64,000 nucleotides of DNA, taken from the NCBI GenBank assembly GCA_021442155.1, contig CM038214.1, positions 310,713,001 to 310,777,000 of the forward strand, read 5' to 3'. The notes under the pieces are model-generated. The model worked only from the letters and a program-made list of their open reading frames with translations. It did not search any database and had not been told where the DNA came from. Within the stretch, counting starts at the first letter, position 1, and each line of letters starts with the position of its first letter. The position numbers and the translations under genes were made by a program. Below are positions 34,643-46,690 of the stretch, piece after piece. The DNA comes from Cymbidium sinense (Eukaryota; Streptophyta; Magnoliopsida; Asparagales; Orchidaceae).

Positions 34643-36440
34643 AGAAACCCAGGAGAATTTTATTGCCATAGAGAACAAGGTCCTTAAGATGGGATAATTC
34701 TCTTAACTTTCAAAGCTACACTTCTGAAAATCCCCATCTAATACAACAAAAGCAAGGAAATAAAACTTAATGAAAATAAATAAAAGACCAAAAACAACTA
34801 AGCAACAACATATGAACAAGAAGAAGCGGTAGAATCCCAGAATGAAGTCTTTGGAGGTTGCACAATCCACATGAGGATCAGAAACCTACAAATGACAAAG
34901 AAAACACAGCAAGCAACTAGAGATGTAATTAGAGAAAATCAAACTTAATCACATAATAAATAGCATTATAAGAGAAAAATTCAATTTAGGCTCAGGCTCA
35001 GTCCTCATCTAAAGGAGCAACCACAAATGTGAGCATCCAGACTTCAAAGAAGGGTTACAATCACAAATGCCACTACTAGCAACAAGATAATAAGAAAATC
35101 ATCCCAGCCATTATAGCCCACTTACGTCGATGAAGGCAATCCGCTAGTGTGAAAGTTAAGAATTCTCTAGTACCTGCAGCCCAAATAACAAAAATAGCTG
35201 GCCCACAAATCACCCAACCGACTAAAGGCCATCAAGCATGAAAGGAAATAGCATTAATAGAACCACCATAGCCCAAATGAGAGGCAGCTGCTAAAAATTC
35301 ACCCAGAAAGCAAAGTCACCATGGATAAGAGCCATACCCACAAGTGTTACTAGATAACCACAAGCAATATCCCAAAACCAAAATAGCAACCTACAGCTGG
35401 CACCAAGAAACCAGCAATTCCAAACTAGATCAATGAACAAGGCAAACACGACCAGGTCCAACCCTAGACAGAGGCAAGAAATAAGAAGGCGGTATAATGC
35501 CTCCATCAGAAATAGAAAAAATAGATAGCGACCAGGAGAGGAAAAAACCCATGAGGAGACTAAAGGGAATCGAAAACACCAGAGAATCACCAGAAACATA
35601 GGAAAAAAACCATCAGACCAATCAAGAGGTAAGACACGGAAACAAAAGGAGCTAGAAACCAAAAGGTTTAAATCCTAGCCAAAATAATAGACATAATAGT
35701 ACTAAAGACAAAATAGACCATCCAAGTAGCAAGCACTAACAAACAACCATAGAGGCCAAAATAAAAAAATTGCCAAAAGGCAATCAAATAGCTAACAATA
35801 GATTAGATTAGAAGGAAACCAAAAGAAACCAACCAAAACCACAACAACCAACCAAACCCGACCCACAAGACCACCTAGCTAAATAACAAAGCGTGATGCC
35901 AACTCGATAAAGCGGGGTCAAAGGGAGGGCAAGCGACAAACCAATAGGAGGTCCAATAGAAACCACCAAAATAACCTAGAAACCAAGGGTAAACACACCG
36001 GACAAAATCTACTGACTGGGAGGTCCACCCCCACAGCCAGTGAAGAGGAAAACCCCCTTTTAGACTCTAGGGATCAAATATCCAGTACTATAGGGAAAAC
36101 AAATTAATAACGACCACCAATCAACACATTTCCAGCCACAAGGTAAAGGGAGAAAACAAACAAAGCCACTAAGCCTAAAGGGATGAGATACCAAAACCAC
36201 CAAAAAAAGAACAACAAAATCAAAATTGAAAGGATCAACAGTCATCAAAATAATAGCCCCAAGATAGTGGTGGAGGATAGTAGCAAATAGCACCCGAGCC
36301 CAAAAATAGTAGCAGAAAGACCTTCTAAAGTAAGGAAATAGCGACAACCGAGGCAAACCAAGTACCAATTAAGAAGGGAAAATTTCAAAAGTAGTTGAGG
36401 CATAATCCAAAAAAAGCCACAAGACTAAGCACTTGAAGTG
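34643..36440 (-). other. LINE A 3' untranslated region
   Basis: This stretch of about 1.8 kb lies downstream of the RNase H domain and upstream of the poly(A). Minus-strand open frames at 35,291-35,662 and 36,060-36,368 encode very hydrophobic, unfamiliar peptides with no counterpart in LINEs B or C, so I treat them as chance. Two stretches are shared with the other LINEs: the terminal ACAAGGTCCTTAAG block (about 34,676-34,690) and the TGTGAGCATCCAGACTTCA block (35,028-35,046). Confidence 0.7.
35022..35071 (-). promoter_or_regulatory. Conserved 3' UTR block (LINE A copy)
   Basis: On + the core is ATGTGAGCATCCAGACTTCA followed by GAAGGGTTACAATCACA. The same block occurs at 45,323-45,376 in LINE B and 55,201-55,240 in LINE C, although most flanking 3' UTR has diverged. 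Such islands in LINE 3' UTRs can be recognised by the element's own reverse transcriptase; that role is inference. Confidence 0.5.
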
Positions 36441-36443
36441 ATG

Positions 36444-37280
36444 TTAACATTGAGATCCATAAATAAAATAGCTATGAGAACACCTCTCCAATAGAGGTTG
36501 AATAACCGACCACCACTTTAAAGATATCTCCCAAGTAATGCAGCACAAATGAGACAAGAGAGTGAAACAACCAGAAGAATGCATCAAAATGAAAAAGAGC
36601 ACAAAGAAAAACATAGAAAACCTAAAAAACACATTAAAATTAATTTCTGAGTTAACGTAATTCAATGTTATCCAAATTAACCAACCCTCTTGATTATCTA
36701 CGTAAATTAAGATAATAAAAAGAGTGAGATCATTTAATTTAGCTCTTAGATTAGCCAGGAAATCTGCACAGGCATTTCCTTCATGCCAAATATGAGAAAT
36801 TTTTAAGCATACTTGAGAGAGGAGTGTTCTAGTGTGATTAAGAAGATAGAATAAATCTGCATTTCCCATCTTAGTTGAAGTCAGCATGTCAATGAGTAAA
36901 AGAGCATCAACTTCAATCCAAATATTGAAGAAACCTTTTTGAAAACAAATGTCAATAGCTTTGTTTATAGCCATTAATTCAACATAGATAACCCAATAAG
37001 CTTTAAGAGGATAAGCAAAAGCACAAATGACATTGCCTTTAAAATCCCTAAAAATACCTCCACAACCAAATGTATTCTGAGAGATAGAGCCATCTGTATT
37101 AATTTTAATGATATTATTATGAGGTTTTATCCAATATATAATTCTGTCTTCTTTACAGAAGGTGATCTTAGGCAGATAAAGACCCGATGTTTTGGCCATA
37201 AATTTGCATCCTCCAAATTGGGTGTTAATAATTAAATTAGCATTAAATAGAGCATGAATTTTTTTCTTTGGTTCTGGCAA
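36444..37280 (-). pseudogene. LINE A ORF2, RNase H domain (longest surviving reading frame)
   Basis: An uninterrupted 278-codon minus-strand frame. Residues about 50-185 form an RVT_3-type RNase H: IKINTDGSIS (first Asp), CGGIFRDFKGN, YVELMAINKAI (Glu), NIWIEVDALLLI (second Asp) and HEGNACADFLANL (last Asp). All four acidic catalytic residues are present. Residues beyond about 190 are hydrophobic and poorly conserved, and probably represent read-through into former 3' UTR. Such a domain removes LINE RNA from the cDNA hybrid. Upstream it is disconnected from RT by frame breaks, and there is no reason to expect independent expression. It is long compared with neighbouring fragments. Confidence 0.85.
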
Positions 37281-37379
37281 TAATCCTTTTATGATTCATA
37301 GGAATACCACGATATTTAATGCCATTTCTATCCATCCATATGAACCAAATAAGGGTAATGGCAATTAAAACTTTGATAT

Positions 37380-38150
37380 GACCTTTCATAATTTTTTAGA
37401 AACAGGCTTCAAGAAGTTTATATAAAGAAAATAAACCATGAAAATGATTTGTATTAAAAATATCATCATACCAAAGCCATAATTTGGAGGCAATAGCACC
37501 ATTGATAAAAACATGATTAATATCTTGATTTGAAAACAACAAGAACATTTAGAAGGCAAATGAAAACTTTTATCCCGAGCAAGAATCAATAGGAATGAAG
37601 TTTTTTAATTCTCTAAGTAAGAACAGAATAAGAGATAGGGATAAAATTATTCCAAAGTTTAATAAATACATTAGAAAATTTTGAGCATCTCTAATATAGT
37701 TCCAAGTCTATTTAAAAATAAAATCACCATTATAGGATAGCTTAAAATGAATTTGATCAGGCTTGTTAGAAAGTATAGGAATATCACTAAATTTATCCAA
37801 AAGAGAGATAGGAATAACTTTTCTAAGTTTATTATCATTCCACTTGTTATTAAGCTAAAAGGATTTAACTTTAGTAGCAGCAATACAGTGGGTAGATAGA
37901 AAAGAATCAATAGAACCACCACCAATCTAGATGTCTTGCCAAAAGAGTAGAGCCCTGAATTTAAACCACAAGATATCAAGGATTCAGCCTCCCATTTAAG
38001 GGAGAAAAGCCTTCTCCAAATTGAAGAGTCACCAACTTTATAAGTATAGATTAGAGGGTACTTATCCTAGCAGTATTTAGCTATCATAAACTTAGCCCAT
38101 AGGCTATCCTTTTTTCCAAAATTTCACCAGAGTTTATGGGAGAAGGCAGG
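37380..38150 (-). pseudogene. LINE A ORF2, zinc-binding region between RT and RNase H
   Basis: Decayed sequence includes a W-R-based stretch (rightmost part, about 38,000-37,860) and LPSKCSCC at about 37,560-37,530. A recognisable HVFI-G-IAS-LW-like remainder then follows in another frame. This is the zf-RVT (PF13966-like) region of plant LINEs. The C-x2-C half is visible; the downstream His/Cys pair is only partly so because of a frame change. The LINE fragment at 19,711-20,256 derives from this same region. Confidence 0.72.
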
Positions 38151-38157
38151 AATTGCT

Positions 38158-39878
38158 TCATGAACCAAGCCCACCTTCACCTAGAGGTCCATAACATTTA
38201 TGCCAAGAAGTCCAATGCATCCTTTTAACCAAATTAGTAGAGCCCCAGAATAATTTATTAAGAAGCAGAGCAATTCTATTTAAGATAGAATTAGTAAGGA
38301 TAATGGTTTGAATAAGGTATAAAGGCATCAAATTAAGAGTACTCATAAGAAAAGTAAGCCTTCCGCCAATAGAAAGTAAGTGAAATTCCCACACCAAAAT
38401 TTTATTAGAAATTTTTTGTATAAGTTCATTGAAAAGATGGGATCTTTTTTGACCTTTGAAAAGAAGAGCACCCAGATATTTAATAGAGAGTTCTTGTTGT
38501 TTAAAGTTAGTGATTCTCAAGATATGATTTATTTTGTCATTAGAAATTTTAGAGGAGATAATAAGTAGCTCTTTCTTTCATTAATAGAAAGACCACTTTC
38601 TCTACCAAAATTAATTAAAAATTTCTTAAGTATTTTGATATGATGAAAGGAAGCATTACAAAAGATAATGAAGTCATCAGCAAAGCTAAGACGAGAAATA
38701 GGGATACCACCAAGAGTTCTAAAGTACATGCTAGGATTGTTATCAAAAAGTTCATTTAAACTCCTAGATAGGTATTCCACAACAATAATAAACAAAGAAG
38801 GGAACAAAGGATCTCCTTGTCTCAAACCATGAGAAGAAGGAAAAAAGCCTAAAGCTTCACCAATAAGAAGAATAGAAAACCAGGTATTATTAATACAATT
38901 TTTAATAAGATTAATAAAATTTTCAGAGAAACTGAATAAATGTAGATATTAAAAATGAAATCGAAGAGATGTTATCAAAGGCTTTAGAAATATCTAATTT
39001 AAAATGGATGTTACCACCTCTAGTAGGAACATCCAAATCATGAATAAGCTCTTGAGCAAGAAGAATGCTATCAACTATAGATCTCCCTCTAACAAAACCA
39101 GTTTGGTTGAAAGAGATAATTTTTTGTAGTAAAGGACTAAGTCTATTAGCAAGAATTTTAGAAATCAATTTATTAAAGAAAGTGCAAAGACTAATAGGTC
39201 TAAAATCACTCAAGAATCTGGATTATCATTTTTAGGTATTAGAATAATGGAAGTGCTAGAAAAATATTTAGGTAGAGGATTACCACTAAAAAAATCAACA
39301 ATAGCATTGATTAAGTCATGCTTGATAATAGATCATGAATTTTGAAAAAATAAAGTGGTATAACCCTTCGAGCCAGCAATGGAATCAATGTTCATGCTAT
39401 TGATAACTTTACCAATCTCATCTTCAGTAGGTAACCTAATAAGCCAATGATTTTCATCATTGGTAATAATAGAGGGGATTAAATGTGAATTATAAATGGC
39501 TTCATAAGAGTGGCTTTTATTAAGCATATTTCTAAAGTGATTAATAACAAAATCTTTAATAACATTAATATCAGTGATCCAATCTCTATTATCACTTTTA
39601 ATTTTTTGGATGGAATTTAAAGCTCTCTTTTTAATAAATAAAGCAAGAAAATACATAGTATTCTTGTCCCCATTAGCAAGATGTTTACTAGCAGCTTTTT
39701 GTTGCCAATAGGTTTCTTCTATATTCTGATATTTAACAAGATTATCTTTTACTTCATTCAAATCCTTAAGCTTAGAAGAATCAGACAAAACAACATTTTC
39801 AAGATCACAAACCAAATGTTTCATGTTTTTTATGTTAGCAAAAAGATTTTTAAAATAATGTTTGTTCCACCAAACCAT
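38158..39878 (-). pseudogene. LINE A ORF2, reverse transcriptase domain
   Basis: Pieces in order are: a WWNKHYFKNLFANIK linker with an ETYWQQKAASKHLANGDKNT motif (about 39,870-39,670), FRPISLCTFFNKLISKILANRL (39,205-39,140), NQTGFVRGRSI, FKLDISKAFDN (first catalytic Asp, about 39,000), RQGDPLFPSLF (38,823 on) and the catalytic LSFADDFIIF box (about 38,690-38,660). The C-terminal KYLGALLFKG and FHLLSIGGRL segments (38,520-38,330) complete the domain. These are standard non-LTR RT motifs 0-7. Frame breaks lie near 39,330, 38,920 and 38,530; both Asp-containing catalytic boxes are intact as residues. Confidence 0.87.
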
Positions 39879-39879
39879 A

Positions 39880-40711
39880 TATTTTTTTGAGCCTTTTAAG
39901 CTTAAACCATAATTTATGCGTACCCTTAATCAAATTATCAAGGTGAAGAGGAGCAATCCAATTATTGGCCACGACTTTAGGGAAATCCAGATGCTGAATC
40001 CATAGATTTTGAAATATGAAAGAGGTCGAGGTGTTTAATCTTTTAGAGTTATCTTTAACATAAACCAAAAGAGGGGCATGATCAGATAAAGTTCTACTCA
40101 AATGGTCAACAGAGGTAAGAGGCCATTGATTAATCCAATGAGAGTTGAAAAGAATTCTATTAGGATGTTGCCAGAGCTTAAAGTTTTGCCAAGTATAATT
40201 AGAACATTTAAAACCAATGTCAATAAGATTGCAATCAAGAATCATATTAGAAAATTCTTCCATATAATGAATATTAGGAGAACAACCACCCTTCTTTTAG
40301 ATGAATACAGAATAGTGTTTCCCACAACCAATCTAGGTTTATTAACAGAAAGAGCAAAACATCTCAAATTCTCCCAAGAACATTCCGGCCAGCTCTATTG
40401 TAAGAAGCATAAACAAAAGAACCAAGCACATAAGAATCACCAAAAGAAATTTGAGCATTGACAACTTGTTGAAGATCATCTAAAATTAAAATACTTAAGA
40501 AGTTGTTCCAAAATCACCAAATTTTATTAGTGATGTTAGAGAAAAAATTACTGAAACCAAGCATTCTAGCAACATGATTGATTTTATCATGTATAAGAGG
40601 TTTAATAACAATAAGTAAAGAATTATTATTGATTCTGGAGAGATTTCTAATATGATTATGAATAATGAGGGTACCAATCCCTCTAACATTCAAAATAATT
40701 GAATTAAACAT
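39880..40711 (-). pseudogene. LINE A ORF2, endonuclease domain
   Basis: The domain starts with ILNVRGIGT (normally WNVRG(L/I)G) at about 40,700. NSLLIVIKPLI follows, where the family has LLAILEP; the catalytic Glu appears to be Lys. After a frame break (40,500-40,270), the C-terminal half is open at 40,263-39,850. It has EEFSNMILDCNLIDIGF, an NRILFN stretch (usually DR-L-N) and a well-conserved SDHAPLLV, the apurinic endonuclease-type SDH motif. In active LINEs this domain nicks the target DNA. With the Glu and an Asp changed this copy would not be active. Confidence 0.8.
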
Positions 40712-40871
40712 ATAGAAAATTATAAATGGAGATTAAATTATAATAATAAAGAGAGAGGAAAATAATAACAAATCCTCTCTTAAGCAAAAAATTGAAAATA
40801 CACATTATTTATGGGAAGAGGATCTAGATCTAGTAGATCTGGCAAGATTAGGAGGTTGCATCTTAGAGTTC

Positions 40872-42390
40872 TTAGTTTTCTTTTTTAAAAATAGTTTGGA
40901 ATTTTTTATTTTTATCCAAAATGTCACCATTAGAAGGAGATTGATTAGGAATATTATTAATAGGATAAAGATCATCAAGAACATCTCTAATCACAACTTC
41001 CCCCTCTTCCAAATCAGTATTTTCTTGAAAGGTGGGATTAGAATGAAGATCAATCTTGGAATTAGGGGAAGGAGAAGAAATTATACCATTCAATGCACAA
41101 TTACCAATATTGAAATCAGTGTTTTGCTTGAGAATTTTAGCCACATTCAAGTTATCATTCAAATGATCATTTAAAACATCATTCTCATCAATTAATGCTG
41201 GCAAAGAAGTATGAATAGACTTATTAGAGAATGAATCATCATTTTTTAGCCTCTTTGATTTAAGAGTTAGCCATAATAGGCATATTCTCATGTAAAGAAA
41301 GGTTAGAGGACAAATCATCTTTTTCAACATTATTAGTACCTTTATCATGGTCGAAATGTAAACCAGAAACAATAATTTTTGGAACAATAGAAGATTCCAA
41401 AGAATTTGACCTAATATCAACATTTAAGTTATTTTTAAGAATAAAAATAGCTTTATTAACTTTATCAGTGGCTAATTTAGGGTTAGGTTCATTTAAAATT
41501 TTCTTTTTAGGATGCGAGTGAAGAATAAAACACTCTGAATTATCATGACCATGTATCTTCCAATAGGAACAAAAATCCAAAAAATTTTCAAATTCGACCT
41601 TTTATAAATAAGTAAACTTTTCAAATCTGATTCAGACATCCTTAGGATGTTTTTTAGATATGTCAAGTTCAACCAATATACAGCAGAGGCGGGATCTCAC
41701 CAATTTACTGTCGATTTGCGACTATTGAAAGAGCCCCGACAACAAATAAAACCTGGTGGGTAACATAATGGTTTCTCATATTTGGAAGAGTTAACCACAT
41801 AGGAACAATAGGTGATTCCTCCTTTATATCAAAAATGAGAGACCACTTCAACAAACGCATTTGCAATTAAAGGAAAAATAAGATCGACGTGAGAAAACCC
41901 TTGAATAATCCAAATTATTTGTAAGTTGAATCAAAATATGTCTTGGATAGATCAAGCCAATAGTAAAAGCACTCGAAAGTGTAAGGTTATGAAAAAAAGA
42001 TCGAATCTTATCCAAATTTGGTCGGCACAAAGGAAATTTTCCAATCAAAGTAAATTTGAAAGATTTTGCAAGCTTTTTGACATCAAGATCTGAACACATA
42101 ATTGCAGGCATACCTCAAAATAAAGTTTAAATTAGATTCACCAAGTCAAAAGAGGTAGAGCTCTTACTAGAAAGTGCATCATTAAAGGATTTAAAAGCAA
42201 TAATGGCATTAGGTTCAAGAATCCCCATAGAATTGGATTCCCTAGCCAGATCATCCAAAATAGGAGAAATAAACTGCAGGTTTGATGTCACCACAACCAT
42301 AATTACAAGAGACACATCACATGAGCAACTAGAGATTGAGAAAACTTTAGAAAATGGATGAGAATAAAGAAAGATCCACCAAAAATGCAA
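40872..42390 (-). pseudogene. LINE A ORF1 (gag-like, DUF4283 + zinc knuckle)
   Basis: Fragments in several frames line up with plant L1 ORF1 proteins. An N-terminal SFNDALSSK segment (about 42,195-42,160) is followed by FTLIGKFPLCRPNLDKIRSFF and IGLIYPRHILIQL (42,060-41,930), then a KEESPIVPMW segment (about 41,800-41,780): the DUF4283 domain. A zinc knuckle follows (about 41,575-41,540), FCSYWKIHGHDNSEC, in which the second Cys of the C-x2-C pair is Trp. An acidic C-terminal part ends in NTDLEEGEVV (about 41,010). ORF1 proteins bind the LINE RNA and form the RNP. The reading frame is broken in at least three places. Confidence 0.8.
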
Positions 42391-42460
42391 GACAAAGATG
42401 CACCGACGAGTGGAAAATGAAATCTCCAGAGCACCGCAAGAGAGGGGAGGGAGCTTTTTC

Positions 42461-42800
42461 TTGGTTAGTTAGTTGGTTAGTGGTTATGGTTAGTTAATTA
42501 GTTGGTTAGTTGGTTAGTTGTTATGGTTGGTTAGTTAGTTGGTTATGGTTATGGTTATTGGTTATGGTTATGGTTAGTTGGATATGGTTATGGTTATGGT
42601 TAGGTTGGTTAGTTGGTTGTGGTTTGGTTTATGGTTATGGTTATGATTATAGTTAGTTGTAGTTGAATTGTTAGGTTAGTTAGTAGTTAGAGTGTTAGTA
42701 GTTGGGTGGTAAGTAGTTATCGTTATAGTTGTTAGTTGGTTATAGTTATAGTTATAGTTGAATTGTTAGTTATAGCAATAATTCTGAATGTTGTTATAGT
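42461..42800 (+). repeat. GGTTAGTT / GGTTATGG variant microsatellite at the 5' end of LINE A
   Basis: The stretch is built from GGTTAGTTGGTTAG and GGTTATGGTTATGG words of 4-8 bp that lack the GGG of the telomere repeat. It grades into TTATAGTTATAGTTG and then into TTTAGG-like repeat. It starts directly at the LINE A 5' boundary and occurs nowhere else in the window. Confidence 0.85.
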
Positions 42801-44937
42801 TACTTAGTTTGGTTTAGGAGTTTAGTTTTAGTGTTTAGGGTTTTAAGTTTAAGTTTTAGGGTTTAGGGTTTAAGTTTAAGGTTATAGGTTTAGGGTTATG
42901 ATTTAAGTTGTAAGTTAAAGGTTAAGGTTAAAATTTAAAGTTTAGTTTAGGTTTAGGTTTAGGTTTAAGTTTAAGTTTAGTTTATAGTTTAAGGGTTTAG
43001 GAGTTTTAAGTTTAAGTTTAGCATTTAAGTTTAGTTTAAGGTTTAGGTTATTTAGTTTAGGTTTAGTTTAGTTTTAAGTTTAGATTTAGGTTATAGTTTT
43101 AGGTTTAGGTTTGGTGTTTAGGGTTTATTTAGGTTTAGGGTTTAGATTTTAGGTTAAGTTTAGGTTGGTTTAGTTTAAGTTTAATGTTTAAGTTAAATAG
43201 GATTAGAGTATAAGTTTAAGTTTAGGTTAGGGTTTAGGTTTAAGTTTAGGGTTTATAGTTTAGGGTTTGGTTTTAGGTTTTAAGTTTTAGGTTTTAGGTT
43301 TTAGGTAGGTTTAGTTTAGTATAGTGTTTAGGGTTGTTTAGTTTAAGTTTAAGTTAATTTAGGTTTTAAGTTTAGTTTTAGTGTTCTAGTTTGAGTTTTA
43401 GTTTAATTTAGGTCAAGTTTAAACTTAGTTTAAGTTTAGGGTTTATAGTTTAGTTTTAAGGTTTATAATTTAGGGATTAGTTTAGGTTTAATGACTAGGT
43501 TTTAAGTTTATAGTTTAGTTTAGAGTTTAGGGTTTAGGGTTTAGGTTTAGGGTTAGGGTTAGGGTTTAGGGTTAGATTTAGGGTTTAGGGTTTATGGTTT
43601 AGGGTGTAGGGTTAAGGATTTAGGGTTTAGGGTTTAGTGTTTAGGGTTTAGGGTTTAGGTTTTAGGGTTCTTTAGGGTTTAACGTTTAGGGTTTATGGTT
43701 AGTTTAAGGTTTAGGGTTTAGGGTTTAGGGTTTAAGATTTAGGGTTTATGGTTTAGGATTTAGGATTTTTTTTAAATTAAATAAATCGGTAGGTTTAGCT
43801 TTATTTAGTTTATTTTTTATTTATTTTAATTTAATTTATTTTTTCTTTTTATTTAGGTTTATTTTTTATTTTTATTTAGTTTAGTTTATTTATTTTAGTT
43901 TAGGTTTTTATTTTAGTTTATGTTTTTGGTTTAGGTTTAGGCTTAGGTTTATGTTTCTTTTTTACTTTAGTTTTATTTTATTTTTTTTTTTGTTTAGGTT
44001 TTATTTTTTTATTTTTATTTTTTGGCTTAGGTTTTTATTTTATTTTTTATGTTTTAGGTTTTCATTTTAGGTTTATTTTTAGGTTTATTTTTTAGTTTAG
44101 GTATAGGTTTATTTTCAATTTATTTTATTTTATTTAGTTTAGGGTTTAGGTTTAGTTTATTTTAGGTTTAGGTTTATTTTATTTAGTTTAGATTTTTTAT
44201 TTTATTTTTTTTTTATTTAGATTTTTATTTTTATTATATTTTTTATTTTTTTAGTTTTATTTATTTTATATTATTTATTTTTATTTTTTTATTTATTTTA
44301 TTTTATTTATTTTTATATATTTTAGGTTTATTATTTATTTTTTATTTTATTTTGTTTATATTTTATTATGTTTATTTTATTTATTTATTTTATTTTTAGA
44401 TTTTAATTAGTTTAGATTTTTTTTTTTTTTTTTCTTTTATGGTTTAGGGTTTGGTTTAGGGTTTAGGTTTAAGTTGTGTTTTTTGGGTTTAGTTTAGAGT
44501 TTAGGTTTAGGGTTTAGTTTAGGTTTAGGGTTTTAAAGTTTAGGTTTAGGGTTTAGGGTTTAGGTTTAGGGTTTTGGGGTTTATTTAGGGTTTAGTGTTT
44601 GGGGTTGGTTTACATTTGGGTTTAGTTTATTTAAGGTTTAGGGTTTGTTAGGGTTTAGGGTTTATTGTTATTTTTAGGGTTTAGGGTTTAGGGTTTAAGG
44701 TTTAAGATTTATGATTTAGGGTTTAAGGTTTAAGGTTTTTAGGGTTTAGGGTTTAGAGTTTAGGGTTAGCTTAGGGTTTAGGGTTAGTTTAGGGTTAAGG
44801 GTTTATGCTTTAGGGTTTAGGATTTAGGGTTTAGGGTTAGTTTAGGGTTTAAGGTTTAGGGTTTTAGGGTTTAAGGTTTAGGGTTGAGGTTTAGGGTTAG
44901 GGTTAGGGTTTAGGGTTTTGGGTTTTGGGTTTTTTTT
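42461..44937 (+). repeat. Telomere-like array between LINE A and LINE B
   Basis: The first 340 bp (42,461-42,800) is an unusual GGTTAGTT/GGTTATGG repeat, described separately. Irregular TTTAAG/TTTAGG words follow to about 43,520, then near-canonical TTTAGGG (43,520-43,765). A T-rich block starts AAATTAAATAAATCGGTAGG (43,774-44,430), and near-canonical and irregular repeat runs to the T8 run at 44,930-44,937. A GTTAGCTTAGGGTTTAGGGT word lies at about 44,765, with a counterpart at 53,466. Confidence 0.87.
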
Positions 44938-46690
44938 AGGGAAATTAGAGAAATTTTGTTTCCACAACAAAAAGGTACAAAGCCCTTATAGGGGGAAAAT
45001 CTCTAAGCTAATGCTCAAAGAACTACAAAAAGTCTTAAGGAAATAAGCCCCCTAGCTAATACAATAGTTAAAGAAAATAAGCAAATGAAAGAAACATAGA
45101 TCCACCAAAATAATTCCATGAAATCAGCAACAAACTTTCTCTACTCCTTTGTAACCAGTACAATCCAGTAGCAAAAGTCTCCCAACCTGTATGAGAGATC
45201 TACAAGAAGCTTGTAAAGGGATGAGTACAGATAATGAAATACTTAATTATGCAAAAGAAAAAAAATAGATAGAAATAAAAGGATAAAAAAAGGCTGCTCG
45301 TTAAATTCATCTCAAGGAGCAGCACCATATGTAAGCATCCAGACTTCAAGAGAAGGGTTACAATTACATATGGCACTATGAGCCAAAAGAAACAGTGGGG
45401 AACATCACGACCATCATTGCCAGCATGTAGAAACTAGAAGAGAGGAATGGGAAGGTAAGTAACCAGTTCCATACTTAGACTTAAAAATATCAAGAAAATT
45501 ATAATAATGTAAACACTCTTTTACCCAAACCAGCCATCTAGAGCACCCAATCTGAATAGCCAACAAGGAAAACCACCCTTGATCCACCAAGGCAACCAAG
45601 GATTCAATTCATTAACCTTAGAACCATCAGGGCAAAACATATAAATGGTCATCTAGTTACAAACATCAAAATTATTCCAAAGGAAAGCCATAGATAGCAG
45701 CCACCAATCCCAATCCAAGGATAGGAGAAACTAGCTGAAACAACTAGAAACAACAGACAATGATAAAAGAAGTAAAAGCCCTTTAGGATCAAAAATAGTC
45801 CAATAATTAGATACAACAACAAACAAGAATCCCAATAGAGTCATCATCGCCTTCCAGGTTTAGCACACTCATCAAAACATAACCCCCGGACTTAGGAGGT
45901 AAGTCCAATATTCAAGAAATATAATAAATTAGAAGCATCCAACCTTACACTCATCTAGAATAATAGAGAAATAATGATAAGAAGCCAGTAAAATAGGACT
46001 CTAAGCACAACCAACACACAAAGAGCCCTCAAGGCCACACAACTCCTCTTAACAACAAGCAAAAACCATAAAAACATAATTGCCAATAGCCATCATCAGA
46101 AGAGCCATCCTATGCAAAAGACCCACACCCCAAACACCACAAGTAAAATCGAAAATGACTGAAGCAAATGGGAATGGTGAGAGCCAAGAAAGAATAGACA
46201 ACCAAAACCAATTGGGAAAACCATCCTAAATAGAAATCAACAAGAAGACAAAACATCTAGTCGCAGTAGGAAGGTCACAAAAATAGCATTAGCAGCACTC
46301 ATAAAGGGAAAAAAACCCACAGCCAGGCAACACCAGCAAATAACCAACCATAAAATCCAAAATAAACAAAACAAACTACAGAAAGATCCAACCAAAAAAG
46401 AAAACCACACCAACTAGAAGATAAGTAAAACCTTATAGTGAAAACACACTAGAAAAAAAAATACAACAAAAAACTAATAAAAAGAAGGACAGCCCCAACC
46501 CATCCAAAGAATGGGAAGAAATCAAACAAGAAAATAAAAATAAGGTTAGGTGAGGAAAGAAAATAATACCAAACCAGCAAAAGAAATAACCAAAAATAAT
46601 CAAAAACAACAACAAGGGGAAATCCAAAGCCCTAGAGGATAAAATAAAAAAGCTCAACCTTTCTAATATAAGGCAAACCAGTTTTATCAA
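44938..46690 (-). other. LINE B 3' untranslated region
   Basis: About 1.75 kb, close in length to that of LINE A. It contains the conserved GTAAGCATCCAGACTTCA block (45,331-45,348) and the terminal ACAAAGCCCTTATAGGGGG block (about 44,973-44,991). Minus-strand ORFs at 45,414-45,599 and 46,433-46,690 have no recognisable similarity and no counterpart in the other copies. Confidence 0.68.

Larger units (their letters stand above)
34643..42460 (-). mobile_element. LINE A: decayed full-length L1-type retrotransposon with RNase H
   Basis: The element is about 7.8 kb on the minus strand, bounded on both sides by telomere-like repeat. Minus-strand order from the right: 5' end, ORF1 (DUF4283-like domain and zinc knuckle), ORF2 (endonuclease, RT, zinc-binding region, RNase H), about 1.8 kb of 3' UTR and an A5 tail (T5 at 34,638-34,642, preceded by GG). 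Plant L1-type LINEs with a C-terminal RVT_3 RNase H have this layout. The 5' end lies about 30 bp beyond a CTCCAGAGCAC motif that LINE B also has near its 5' end, so the copy is not visibly 5'-truncated. No target-site duplication can be recognised in the repeat. Frameshifts and stops make it inactive. Confidence 0.87.

Noticed and set aside
35291..36368. Hydrophobic minus-strand ORFs as possible membrane proteins (35,291-35,662; 36,060-36,368; 46,433-46,690)
   Set aside because: They lie in LINE 3' UTRs, are absent from the matching place in the other copies, and A/G-rich + strand sequence easily yields Leu/Phe/Val-rich antisense frames.
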